A stretch of 64,000 nucleotides of DNA from JBMNGG01 sp050949705. GTDB taxonomy: Bacteria; Bacillota; Thermosediminibacteria; Thermosediminibacterales; Tepidanaerobacteraceae. A model generated the notes under the pieces. That model worked only from the letters and a program-made list of their open reading frames with translations. It made no database searches and was not told where the DNA came from. The position numbers and the translations under genes are program-made. Positions within the stretch are counted from its first letter, which is position 1, and the number at the start of each line of letters is the position of its first letter. Location: contig JBMNGG010000001.1 of assembly GCA_050949705.1 (NCBI GenBank), positions 1-64,000 on the forward strand, in the 5' to 3' direction. This document shows, one piece after another, positions 8,934-17,478 of this stretch.

Positions 8934-10308
8934 TGACATCAATATTATAGGTGGAACTGTTATAACACCGGAAAAATCAGTAAAAGCTGATATAGGCATA
9001 AAAGAAGGAAAAATAGTAAATATTTCCACAAATGGTGATTTACACCATGGCAGAAGAATACTTGATGTGTCAGGATCTATAGTGATGCCGGGGATGATAG
9101 ACGCACATGTTCATATGAGGGCTCCAAGCTTCTCGCATCGGGAAGATTTTGCATCGGGCACTGCTGCTGCAGCAGCGGGAGGTATCACCACAATTGTGGA
9201 GATGCCTGTGTCAAAACCGCCTACTTCTGATGTAGATACCTTGAAGTCAAGGATAAACCATGCTTTAAATAATGCTTATATAGATTTTTGTTTTTATGCC
9301 GGTGCAGGCTCATCAAACATAGAAGAGATCCCTAAACTTGCTGAATGTGGGGTTGTAGGTTTTAAAACCTTTTTAATGCCGCCTCCCCCGGGTCGAGAAA
9401 AAGAGTTTTATGGTCTATGCACATTGGATGAAAAATCTTTAAAAGAATTGTTTGGAATAATAGGCAAAGAAAATCTCTTGTTGGCGATTCATGCTGAAGA
9501 TCAAGAAATCATAAAAACCGAGACGGAACTCATACAAAAATCCGGTAGAAAAGACCTGGAAGCCTTTGGATTTTCCCGACCTCCGATTTCAGAAATAAGA
9601 GCTGTTAAAAAAATAATTAAAAATTTAGGTAAGGCTAACACAAAAATATTAATATGCCATGTTAGTACACCGGAGGTCATCGATAATATTCAGTGTGCTA
9701 AACAGTATGGTTTAAAGGTTTACAGTGAAACATGTCCTCATTATCTTTTATTGAATGTTGAAGAGGCTAAAAAATACGGAGGATTTGCCCGGGTAAAGCC
9801 GCCTATAAGGCAAGAAGCATTGCGGCAACAATTGTGGCAAAAGTACGAAAAAGGTTTAATTGATATCGTCAGCAGTGATCATGCTCCATATACAATTGTT
9901 GAGAAAAATGTTAAAGAGGGAGACATTTGGAAAGCATTGGATGGCATACCTGGTTTAGAACTGACATTGCCTCTACTGCTTAACAAGGTAAACAGCGGAG
10001 AAATTACCTACAACCACATAGCTGGAACTTTCTCGGAAAATCCCGCCAAAATATTAGGTATATATCCCAAAAAGGGTTCGCTAGATATAGGAAGTGATGC
10101 TGATTTAACAATAGTAAATCCCAATTTAAAAAGCCAAATAAAACTTGATAAATTATACACAAAGTCTAGGGAGTCTGCTGCCGTTTATGAAAACTGGGAG
10201 CTTTCGCATACGATAATATATACCTTGTGCCGGGGACAAATTGTATTTGATAATGGTAAAATTGTGGGCAAGCCCGGATATGGGGAATATATAACACCCT
10301 TAACATAA
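8926..10308 (+). CDS. Cyclic amidohydrolase (allantoinase/dihydropyrimidinase type)
   Basis: A 460-residue amidohydrolase with a binuclear metal site: DAHVHMR near residue 59, FKTF near 146 with the lysine that is carboxylated in this family, HAED near 188, CHVST near 244 and SDHAPY near 322. It opens a cyclic amide such as dihydrouracil, hydantoin or allantoin. The ETCPHYL motif near residue 266 is more typical of allantoinases than of D-hydantoinases. After PreTA, ring opening of a dihydropyrimidine-like product is the natural role. The precise ring is not deducible. Confidence 0.8.
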   Translation: MLNDINIIGGTVITPEKSVKADIGIKEGKIVNISTNGDLHHGRRILDVSGSIVMPGMIDAHVHMRAPSFSHREDFASGTAAAAAGGITTIVEMPVSKPPTSDVDTLKSRINHALNNAYIDFCFYAGAGSSNIEEIPKLAECGVVGFKTFLMPPPPGREKEFYGLCTLDEKSLKELFGIIGKENLLLAIHAEDQEIIKTETELIQKSGRKDLEAFGFSRPPISEIRAVKKIIKNLGKANTKILICHVSTPEVIDNIQCAKQYGLKVYSETCPHYLLLNVEEAKKYGGFARVKPPIRQEALRQQLWQKYEKGLIDIVSSDHAPYTIVEKNVKEGDIWKALDGIPGLELTLPLLLNKVNSGEITYNHIAGTFSENPAKILGIYPKKGSLDIGSDADLTIVNPNLKSQIKLDKLYTKSRESAAVYENWELSHTIIYTLCRGQIVFDNGKIVGKPGYGEYITPLT

Positions 10309-10359
10309 TAATTAAAAAGTTTCTTACCGGAATATTCTTGTTCGAGAGGATTGAAGCTA

Positions 10360-11611
10360 ATGAAATTAACTGCTAATCGCGAGCGAATAAAAAGAAGAAT
10401 CCAAGAATTGTCACTTTTTAGTGAAACAAAAAATTCAGTAAGCAGACCCACATATAGCGTTTCTTGGAGGAAGTCTTTAGATTATTTAAAGGATATCATG
10501 TGTTGTCTGGGCATGAATGTAAAATTAGACCCCGTCGGCAACCTCATAGGTGAAACCGAAGGCTTTTCAGATGATGACCAAAAACCAATTGCTGTGGGTT
10601 CCCATTTGGACTCGGTGATTAATGGAGGAGCCTATGATGGTGCAATGGGTATCATCGTAGCCCTAGAGTGCATGTCAATTCTTAGAGAAAATAATATTAC
10701 TATAAATATTCCCATTCATATAATTGCTTTTGCCGAAGAAGAGGGCAGTCTTTTTGGAATAGGATGTCTTGGAAGTAGATATATGGTGGGTAACGGTTGG
10801 GGAGGTGATTTATTAAAGATAGTAGATAAGAGCGGCATATCTTTAGAGGAACATTTAATTAGCCAGGGAACTATTGATGCTTTTCAGGACCAATACGGGT
10901 GGGCGGTAAAAAAGTACCGAGCATTTATAGAACCTCATGTAGAGCAAGGACCGTATTTAGAGAAATGGGGTAAGAAGATAGGAATAGTAAATAAGGTAGT
11001 GGCTATAAATAGGACAGGGATAAGTTTTTACGGTGAAGCGAATCATGCAGGAACAACACCTATGAACAATAGAAAAGATGCTTCTGTGGGCATGTCAAAG
11101 TTTATCCTAAAAGTTCAAGAAAAGGGGTAAGGACTTAAGCGATAAAATAGTTACTACTGTGGGAAGAGTCAAACTAAATCCTAATCTTCACAATGTAATC
11201 CCCGAGGCGGCTCATTTGACAATGGAAATTCGCAGCATTGATGATGAATTGTTGTCAAAAGTTAAACAAGACTTAAAGAAAACTGCCCTACACATCGGGA
11301 AAGAATTGGATTTAGGCGTGGAAATCGGCGAGGATCTAGTTGTGCCATCACAAAATTTTGACAAATCAATAGTAGATATATTAAAGGAGGTTTGTGAAGA
11401 AAAAGACATTAACTTTGCCGAAAACCAAAGCTGGGCAGGGCATGACGCTAAAATCCTGGCACCGCATTTTCCCTCGGCCATGATTATGGTTCCGAGCAAA
11501 GACGGTATAAGTCACAATCCGGATGAGTTTAGCGATACTGATGACATCGCTGTGGCAGCTGAAGTGTTAATAAACACTTTGGAAAAATTAAATGTTTTTA
11601 CAATATCTTAA
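10360..11611 (+). pseudogene. M20 N-carbamoyl/ureido amidohydrolase (HyuC/AllC type), one frameshift
   Basis: A zinc-dependent M20 hydrolase of the AllC/HyuC/beta-ureidopropionase group. Metal ligands are visible in GSHLDSV, GGAYDGAMG, AFAEEEGS, EPHVEQGP and SHNPDEF, and the NHAGTTPM dimer-bridge motif is present. The first frame stops at 11130, and the rest continues one frame over to 11611. The change is explained by one extra G in the GGGG run at about 11126. Joined length is about 416 residues, normal for the family. The reaction would release CO2 and ammonia from an N-carbamoyl amino acid made by the preceding enzyme. Whether the gene is truly broken or misread cannot be told here. Confidence 0.8.
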
Positions 11612-11757
11612 ATGAGCTAAGGAATGTAAATGCAAAATCACTTTAAATGTTATATATGTACTCTCATATCTCTAGCTCGGATAAAAAATAGAATTGATAG
11701 TTAATTTACTGCTTCGTAGTAAATTATATATAAAAAACGAAAGGGAATGAGTCAAAA

Positions 11758-13143
11758 ATGAGAGAAAAGCGAATGACAGAATACATTGCTGATGTGAGTG
11801 TGGGGTTAAAATACGAGGATTTACCCGAAGTTGCGGTAAAACATGCAAAAACCCTTGTTCTAGATGTATTAGGTTCAATGATAGGAAGCCGGGACCTGGA
11901 ATCGAGCAAAATTGCTCGTGAGATTGCCCAAGAGTTAGGAGGACCAGCTGAATCAACTATCGTGGGATATAAAAATAAGGTTGCCGCTCCCAACGCTGCT
12001 TTTGCTAATGCGATTCAGTGCTACGGTTTTGATTTTGTTGATGACCACAATGAATCAAACTCTCATCCTAGCCCCGCAACTGTACCAGTGAGCTTGGCAT
12101 TATCAGAAATGTTTAAGAAAAACGGTAAAGCCTTAATTGAAGCCATTGCTATAGGCAATGAAGTTGTTTGTCGTATGGGTGCATCATATCTAGGGAAAAT
12201 GTACTACCAGGGCTTCCATCCAACGAGCACATGCGGCACCATCGGAGCAGCAGTGTCAGCTGCAAAGTTAATGAATTTAGATATTCAAAAAACTGTCTAT
12301 GCTCAGGGAATTGCAGGTAGTATGGTAGCGGGCCTAATGGCATGGAACTCTGAGGGATCTTTTACAAAAAGGCTCCAAGCCGGCCATCCGGCCATGTCAG
12401 GAATTATTGCCGCCCGTATGGCGGAGAAAGGCTTTAATGGTCCGGCTGACATCTTTGAGAGCAAGGACGGATTATTTCATGCATATTCTTTCAATGATAC
12501 CTATGATCCAAAGTTCATAGCCGAGATCGGCAGTGATTGGATGTTTACTACATCAAGTATCAAGGTGTATCCTTGCTGCCGATATTCCGGCGGACATATA
12601 GATGCATGTCTTGAGTTGGTTGAAAAATACAATCCTGATCCGGAAAAAATCAAGAAAATATTTATAAGGTCCTCCAATTATACTATGAGGCTTTTAGCTG
12701 AAGAAAAGAAATGGGATCCGAAAACTGTAGTTGATTTGCAATTTAGCATGCCTTACCAATCTGCTATTGCATTCGTAAACAAAAAAATGACAACGGAAGA
12801 GTTTGACCTGAAACATCTTGACAATCCATTAGTAAGACATCTAATCTCATTAGTTGAAGTTGTTGAAGATGAAGAATTCGAACGCCGTTATCCCGACCAA
12901 TATTCCAGTGCAGTAGAAATCACCATGGAGGACGGAACAAAGCATGAAGCAGTTGTGGATAATCCCCGGGGAGATAAGCGAAACCCGGTAACACTGGATT
13001 TTGTAGAAAATAAGTTCCGGTCATTAGTTGAAAAAATATATAATGATGAAGCTCACGTGAAAGAAATAATCGATTATGTCAATAACCTTGAGAATGCAGA
13101 GAACATAGCCGATTTGATGAAGCTAGTTAACTACGCAGGATAA
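11758..13143 (+). CDS. MmgE/PrpD-family protein
   Basis: A 461-residue member of the MmgE/PrpD family, which includes 2-methylcitrate dehydratase, cis-aconitate decarboxylase and iminodisuccinate epimerase. The long helical N-terminal domain holds DFVDDHNESNSHPS (about residues 89-102) and GFHPTSTCG (about 154-162), which match the family's active-site region. Family members act on carboxylic acids by elimination, isomerisation or decarboxylation, so it could remove water or ammonia from an intermediate of this pathway. An inverted repeat at 11704-11726 lies just upstream, and the gene may have its own transcript. Exact chemistry is unknown. Confidence 0.75.
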   Translation: MREKRMTEYIADVSVGLKYEDLPEVAVKHAKTLVLDVLGSMIGSRDLESSKIAREIAQELGGPAESTIVGYKNKVAAPNAAFANAIQCYGFDFVDDHNESNSHPSPATVPVSLALSEMFKKNGKALIEAIAIGNEVVCRMGASYLGKMYYQGFHPTSTCGTIGAAVSAAKLMNLDIQKTVYAQGIAGSMVAGLMAWNSEGSFTKRLQAGHPAMSGIIAARMAEKGFNGPADIFESKDGLFHAYSFNDTYDPKFIAEIGSDWMFTTSSIKVYPCCRYSGGHIDACLELVEKYNPDPEKIKKIFIRSSNYTMRLLAEEKKWDPKTVVDLQFSMPYQSAIAFVNKKMTTEEFDLKHLDNPLVRHLISLVEVVEDEEFERRYPDQYSSAVEITMEDGTKHEAVVDNPRGDKRNPVTLDFVENKFRSLVEKIYNDEAHVKEIIDYVNNLENAENIADLMKLVNYAG

Positions 13144-13155
13144 ATACATGTAAAT

Positions 13156-13179
13156 AGACGGGGTCTAAAAACCCCGTCT
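13156..13179 (+). terminator. Hairpin after the MmgE/PrpD gene
   Basis: A 9-bp GC-rich perfect stem (AGACGGGGT with ACCCCGTCT) 12 bp after the stop codon. No T run follows, so it may protect the mRNA 3' end rather than terminate efficiently. Confidence 0.5.
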
Positions 13180-13819
13180 GCTTAGCAGTATAAAAGAAGG
13201 TGTACTAATTAAAAAGCTTGAATCCGTCGTAAATGGTCAGTTTTAAAAGCTGCATAAATACTAAAAAAAATAGCCTCTCGGAATAAAAAACACTCAAAGG
13301 CAAAAATGGGCAATATTAACTTGAAATTATTGCATTTAAAAAGGAACTTCTTTATTTTTGACATGACTATATAAAAAAGCATGCTAAATAAACCCACTAA
13401 CGCAAAATTTTAAAAAAGGTAGACATTTTGGCAGGCTAGTTTAATTAAAAATCATTTATGAGAGATAAAAGGCTCCTTTAATGATTCAGCACCAAGCATT
13501 AAAATACTGGCACATAATAATGCAGCAAATACGGATATACAACGTTTTAGTGGAGCAATGCCGGCTGGCTTGCAAGTTATAGTCAATTTTCTCTCATTTA
13601 TTAAGAAAAAAATCCCTTTACGTCAATTGTTTTCGACAAATATGGCAAGACAATATTTTTTTTGACAAATATTCCATTTTATTTCTAGTCAGGAAGCTAG
13701 TTAAAATAAATCCCATTGCTTAAAAGTAGAGGAAGTTAATATAGATGGGTCGTTTAAGACCTTATCGCATTTAACCAAGATAATTCCGAGAGACTATAAA
13801 AAGATAAGGAGGGAAAAGT
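13180..13819. other. Long intergenic region before the transporter genes
   Basis: 640 bp without a recognisable gene. A frame at about 13478-13620 is open but resembles nothing known. A TTGACA hexamer at 13662-13667 has no good -10 partner. The AAGGAGGG site at 13806-13813 belongs to the small gene that follows. The region probably carries the transporter promoter, and it might also include decayed coding sequence. Confidence 0.3.
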
Positions 13820-13936
13820 ATGTGGAACATGCCATTTCCAACCTATTTAGCATGGTTTACGGCACCAATTGCGACAACAATAATAGTTATTATCGCAGTC
13901 TTAGAATATAAGAAGTACACTAGCAATAATAATTAA
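13820..13936 (+). CDS. Small symporter accessory protein (38 aa)
   Basis: A 38-residue protein with one membrane helix (IATTIIVIIAVLEY) and a short basic/polar tail, preceded by a strong AAGGAGGG site 6 bases from the ATG. It ends 47 bp before the sodium:solute symporter gene. Tiny single-helix proteins directly upstream of SSS-family transporters are recurrent in bacteria and are thought to be accessory subunits. The function here is inferred from size, topology and position only. Confidence 0.65.
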   Translation: MWNMPFPTYLAWFTAPIATTIIVIIAVLEYKKYTSNNN

Positions 13937-13983
13937 TCTGTTTTTTAGTATCTTAAATAATCAAAAAAACAGGGGGTTACAAA

Positions 13984-15477
13984 ATGTTAAATTCCGCTCT
14001 TGCAATTCAGGGTTTAGTTGTATTGGTAATTTACATGATAGGTATGCTATTTATAGGCATATACTGCAACAAGCATTTTACAAGTGACCTTTCGGGTTTT
14101 CTTGCGGGAGGCCGTTCTATCGGTCCATGGGTATTTGCTCTTCTCTACGGTTCTACTTATCTTAGTTCATCCACTTTTATAGGAAATACAGGTACAGCCT
14201 ATGTAGGTGGTCTCGCTTTCCTGTTTATGCCTGTACCGCAGTTGATACTGTTACCCGTCGGTATATTGTTATTTTCCCATGCACTAAGAAAAATGTCCAA
14301 ACATCTTGATGTATTAACCGTTCCGGAGTTTATTGCAAGGCGCTATAAAAGCCCGCTTTCAGGTCTACTTGCTTCGCTATTAATTATTATTTTTATGGTG
14401 CCGTATATGGTTGCAGTTGTCAAAGGTGGTGCAGTCAGTTTAGAGCAGCTGCTCGGTATATCATATCCTGTAGCGGTGTTCCTGGTTTCGGGTGTTGCCT
14501 GTTTATATCTCATGGCTGGTGGTTTTATGGCAAGAGCATATACAGATGTTGTACAGGGTGTTATGATGGCTATTGGAATGTTGTTTGTTCTAATCGGTGG
14601 CTTTTATATTATTGGGGGACCTGCCACTATTGCTGCTAAAGTTAGCGCTCTTGATCCTCAGCTAGTTGAAACCCCGGGTCCCCTTGGTTGGAGTCAGCTT
14701 CTTCTATTCTCAACGGTATTTGCTATTTCGCCATGGGGTTTGCCGCAGCTTGTACAAACAAACTTCACCATAAGGGATAGAAAGGTTGTTTACACATCTT
14801 CTATTGTTCTCGCAATATGGGTTTCAGCTGTTTTATTCGGTTCCATGATAATTGGCAACATGGGCAGAGCCTATTTCGGTAATCAGTTAATCAATGAACC
14901 GGATCAGATATTTCCGGCAATGGTGCTTACATTCTTCCCGAACATCTTTGGTGCGATTATTATTTGTGCTGTTATTGCGGCAGCAATGTCCACTATTGAC
15001 GGTGTGCTAATGACGGCCGGCACCTCATTTTCCGTTGATATCTATAAGAAGTTCTTTCGTAAAGATGCTTCAGATAAGGAAGTTCTCTTAGTGACAAACA
15101 TTACTATGGTAGTGATGATATTAGCTGTAATTATTTGGGCATTTAATCCGCCGAAAATGCTGCTAAATCTAACAAGTTATGCATTTTCAGTTATTGCAGG
15201 TGGCTTGCTTGTACCAATATTTTTTGGCATGTTTTACAAAGAAGGCACGCCTGCAGCTTGTCTTACCTCTATAATGGTGGGTTCAGGTGTTACTTTTATA
15301 TGGTATATTATTAAAATTAATAATAATTATATCTTAGGTATTCCGCCTTTTGTTGCAGGTACAATAATTGCAGCAATATCTTTCCTCATAGTCAGCCAAA
15401 ACTCTGCCAAGCTTCCAAAGGATTTCGTAGACGGTCTTTTCTCTAAAGAAGCTGATCTAGCTACCTATGAAAACTAA
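13984..15477 (+). CDS. Sodium:solute symporter (SSS family)
   Basis: A 497-residue polytopic membrane protein with about 13 hydrophobic segments. The SSS signature is seen in the FLAGGRSIGPWVF segment (first helices) and in the AAAMSTIDGVLMTAGTSFSVDI region (about residues 335-355), which contributes the sodium site. The best general match is the proline/pantothenate/carboxylate symporter branch. As the only transporter in the island it probably imports the compound degraded by the neighbouring enzymes. A GGGGG site precedes the ATG. Confidence 0.85.
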   Translation: MLNSALAIQGLVVLVIYMIGMLFIGIYCNKHFTSDLSGFLAGGRSIGPWVFALLYGSTYLSSSTFIGNTGTAYVGGLAFLFMPVPQLILLPVGILLFSHALRKMSKHLDVLTVPEFIARRYKSPLSGLLASLLIIIFMVPYMVAVVKGGAVSLEQLLGISYPVAVFLVSGVACLYLMAGGFMARAYTDVVQGVMMAIGMLFVLIGGFYIIGGPATIAAKVSALDPQLVETPGPLGWSQLLLFSTVFAISPWGLPQLVQTNFTIRDRKVVYTSSIVLAIWVSAVLFGSMIIGNMGRAYFGNQLINEPDQIFPAMVLTFFPNIFGAIIICAVIAAAMSTIDGVLMTAGTSFSVDIYKKFFRKDASDKEVLLVTNITMVVMILAVIIWAFNPPKMLLNLTSYAFSVIAGGLLVPIFFGMFYKEGTPAACLTSIMVGSGVTFIWYIIKINNNYILGIPPFVAGTIIAAISFLIVSQNSAKLPKDFVDGLFSKEADLATYEN

Positions 15478-15525
15478 AGGTTTGTATTACGCTTTTCAAA
15501 CTATGTTAACAATGAAGAGGTTTAT

Positions 15526-16143
15526 TTGAAAATACAAACTAAGAAGGAGGTAATCGCAATTTCTTTACATAAAGAGGATGCTCGCAGCAAAAAAATTATT
15601 TTTGTATCTAATTGTCTTCTAAACGCTAATAACAAGGTCATGGAGTTTGCAAGATATCCGGGTATGTTTAGCGAGGTAGTTAAGACTCTTGATAAATATG
15701 GACTTGGTGTCAATCAGATGCCATGCCCAGAAACCTTGTATATGGGAAACCAGAGATGGTGGAATTCCCGAAATCTCTACGACAATGTTGGTTATAGACG
15801 TTTTTGCCGTGAACTAGCAAACCAAATGGCAGATTATATGGAGAATTATGAGATAATGGGATATAAAACAATAGCAATATTGACCTGTGACGGTTCGCCT
15901 ACATGTGGAATTACCCTATCCAGTTATTGTGAGGATTGGGGTGGAAGACCAAAGGAAATACCTCGTAGTTTGGTTGAAAAACCTGGTATATATACTGAAG
16001 AACTGATAAAAGAAATCCAATCCCGCGGCATAAAGATGCCGCCAATATACGGTCTTACTATGGATGATCGCGACAAAAGCAAAGAAGAATTACTTGAAGA
16101 ATTTGACAAATTCATAAAAAATGAATTGGAACATATTAGGTAA
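15526..16143 (+). CDS. TudS/DUF523-related putative Fe-S desulfidase
   Basis: A 205-residue protein resembling the DUF523/TudS group and its CD3072-like relatives. Three conserved cysteine motifs are present: NCLLNANNKV (near residue 30), PCPE (near 66) and GSPTCG (near 129). Together they can hold a [4Fe-4S] cluster with a free iron site. TudS removes sulfur from 2-thiouracil to give uracil. Next to dihydropyrimidine dehydrogenase genes this is suggestive, but the family link is from motifs only. The start is uncertain. TTG 15526 has an AGAGG site, while a stronger AAGGAGG at about 15542 would point to a non-standard ATT near 15559. Confidence 0.55.
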   Translation: MKIQTKKEVIAISLHKEDARSKKIIFVSNCLLNANNKVMEFARYPGMFSEVVKTLDKYGLGVNQMPCPETLYMGNQRWWNSRNLYDNVGYRRFCRELANQMADYMENYEIMGYKTIAILTCDGSPTCGITLSSYCEDWGGRPKEIPRSLVEKPGIYTEELIKEIQSRGIKMPPIYGLTMDDRDKSKEELLEEFDKFIKNELEHIR

Positions 16144-16265
16144 AATTATAGCTTTATAATATAATAAGCACTACCAGCAAATTTTAGTTTTGGGTAGGAG
16201 GTAGGTGATTATTTCACCCACTAACCTCGCCTAACTTCTTACAATTTCGGAATTTGCCATGCTAG

Positions 16266-16300
16266 GACTACCCCAACCTTCGGGGTAGTCTTTATTGGTT
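16266..16300 (+). terminator. Intrinsic terminator at island right edge
   Basis: A 9-bp stem (GACTACCCC with GGGGTAGTC) followed by TTTATTGGTTTT. It would end the transporter/desulfidase transcript just before the right direct repeat. Confidence 0.7.
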
Positions 16301-16324
16301 TTGGCGACTATAATTTCACTATAA

Positions 16325-16409
16325 CTTTTGCCCTCACTTCTTTATCCAATCCTCACTACGCTCAAAGGGTTTATCAAAAACAACATGACCAGCTAATGTA
16401 TGTTCTTTT
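16325..16409 (-). repeat. Right 85-bp direct repeat within the GerMN gene end
   Basis: Identical to 209-293. From 16334 on it is the true 3' end of the intact GerMN gene. The match begins 9 bases beyond the stop codon and ends abruptly inside the gene (a run of six T here, four T then A in the left copy). This is the junction expected if an element inserted at the gene end and left the gene whole. Confidence 0.9.
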
Positions 16410-17236
16410 TTCCCTTCAACTAAGAATTGTACTTTGGTTACTCCTTCTAGCTCCGTAAGGGAGTTAACAATAGGAACTATTGTCATCATTTCTCCTGTAG
16501 AGCCCCCTACGTGATTATCGATTAGTTCACGGGAAAAATCAACATAAGCCGTGTCTCCCTTAACTTCGACAGATAAGAGCCTGGTTCCTTTAGGAATAGT
16601 TGGTTTTGTTAGGCCTGGTGTCTCAGGGCCTTTCATCAATTCCTTTAAAACTAATTCCTCTAAAGGCTTATCTTTATCTACATCTCTTTCTTCAGGGACT
16701 ACATACATTGCTTGTTCATCAGGGAAATAAAGTGTTATGGTTTCTTTACTTAAACTCTGATTGATTTCTGAAATATTATAACTACTTATTGCACCATAAG
16801 GCTTGCCACTTGGTGATATTAGTTCTTTACCCTCTACAAAGATTTGAACTTTTTCTACCCCTTCAAGATTGGTCAAAGTATTTACCACAGAAATTATAGC
16901 CATACTTTCGTCCATCATACCTGAAAACCCACAAAACCCTTCAGAAAAATTGACTGTTGCAATTTGGTTCTTTACATCAACATTTAATAATTTTGTATTA
17001 GCAGGTATGGTTGATTTTAAGTTTTTTGTTCTAGGCCCTTCTAATAATGCTTCCATAGCTGCTTCATGTATAGTCTCTTTTTGTGAATATGAAACTTCCC
17101 TTGTCTCCGTAAGAATCTGGCTGTTGTCACTATTAGCATAGAATAAAGTAATATCTGCTGTCTTATCCTTTGCCATACAGGCAGGTGTAATTATCAAAAG
17201 ACTAAGCGATACTAACAAGGCAAGAATCTTTTTCAT
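16334..17236 (-). CDS. GerMN-domain lipoprotein
   Basis: A 300-residue exported lipoprotein with a signal peptide and the lipobox cysteine in ITPAC (residue 20). Two GerMN domains follow (about residues 45-150 and 165-285), each with the EGPRT or KGPET turn and a VNFSEGF or VDFSREL strand. GerM-type proteins of sporulating Firmicutes act at the cell envelope, in spore formation or germination. It stands alone on the minus strand. Its 3' end is the site of the 85-bp duplication, yet its reading frame is intact. Confidence 0.85.
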   Translation of the reverse strand: MKKILALLVSLSLLIITPACMAKDKTADITLFYANSDNSQILTETREVSYSQKETIHEAAMEALLEGPRTKNLKSTIPANTKLLNVDVKNQIATVNFSEGFCGFSGMMDESMAIISVVNTLTNLEGVEKVQIFVEGKELISPSGKPYGAISSYNISEINQSLSKETITLYFPDEQAMYVVPEERDVDKDKPLEELVLKELMKGPETPGLTKPTIPKGTRLLSVEVKGDTAYVDFSRELIDNHVGGSTGEMMTIVPIVNSLTELEGVTKVQFLVEGKKEHTLAGHVVFDKPFERSEDWIKK

Positions 17237-17478
17237 TATTCGCCACCCCTATTTCTTTTTTAAAAACACCTTGCAGCTACTTAAATTATACCAGATTACT
17301 TAGGATAAGAAAAATATTAAGAGCGTAAAATTAAGATAATAATCATATCCAAATATTTGAACAGAGGATAACAATATGGTAATATCTTGGTAAAATTATA
17401 CTGTACAGCCCATAGTGCTGTCACAAATGTGATAAGTATAGTTTTTAAACAAAAAACACAAAAACAAGGAGGTAAAAC

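Noticed and set aside
13478..13620. Possible small gene in the gap before the symporter
   Set aside because: The frame is open but has no ribosome site or recognisable sequence, and stops or shifts surround it.
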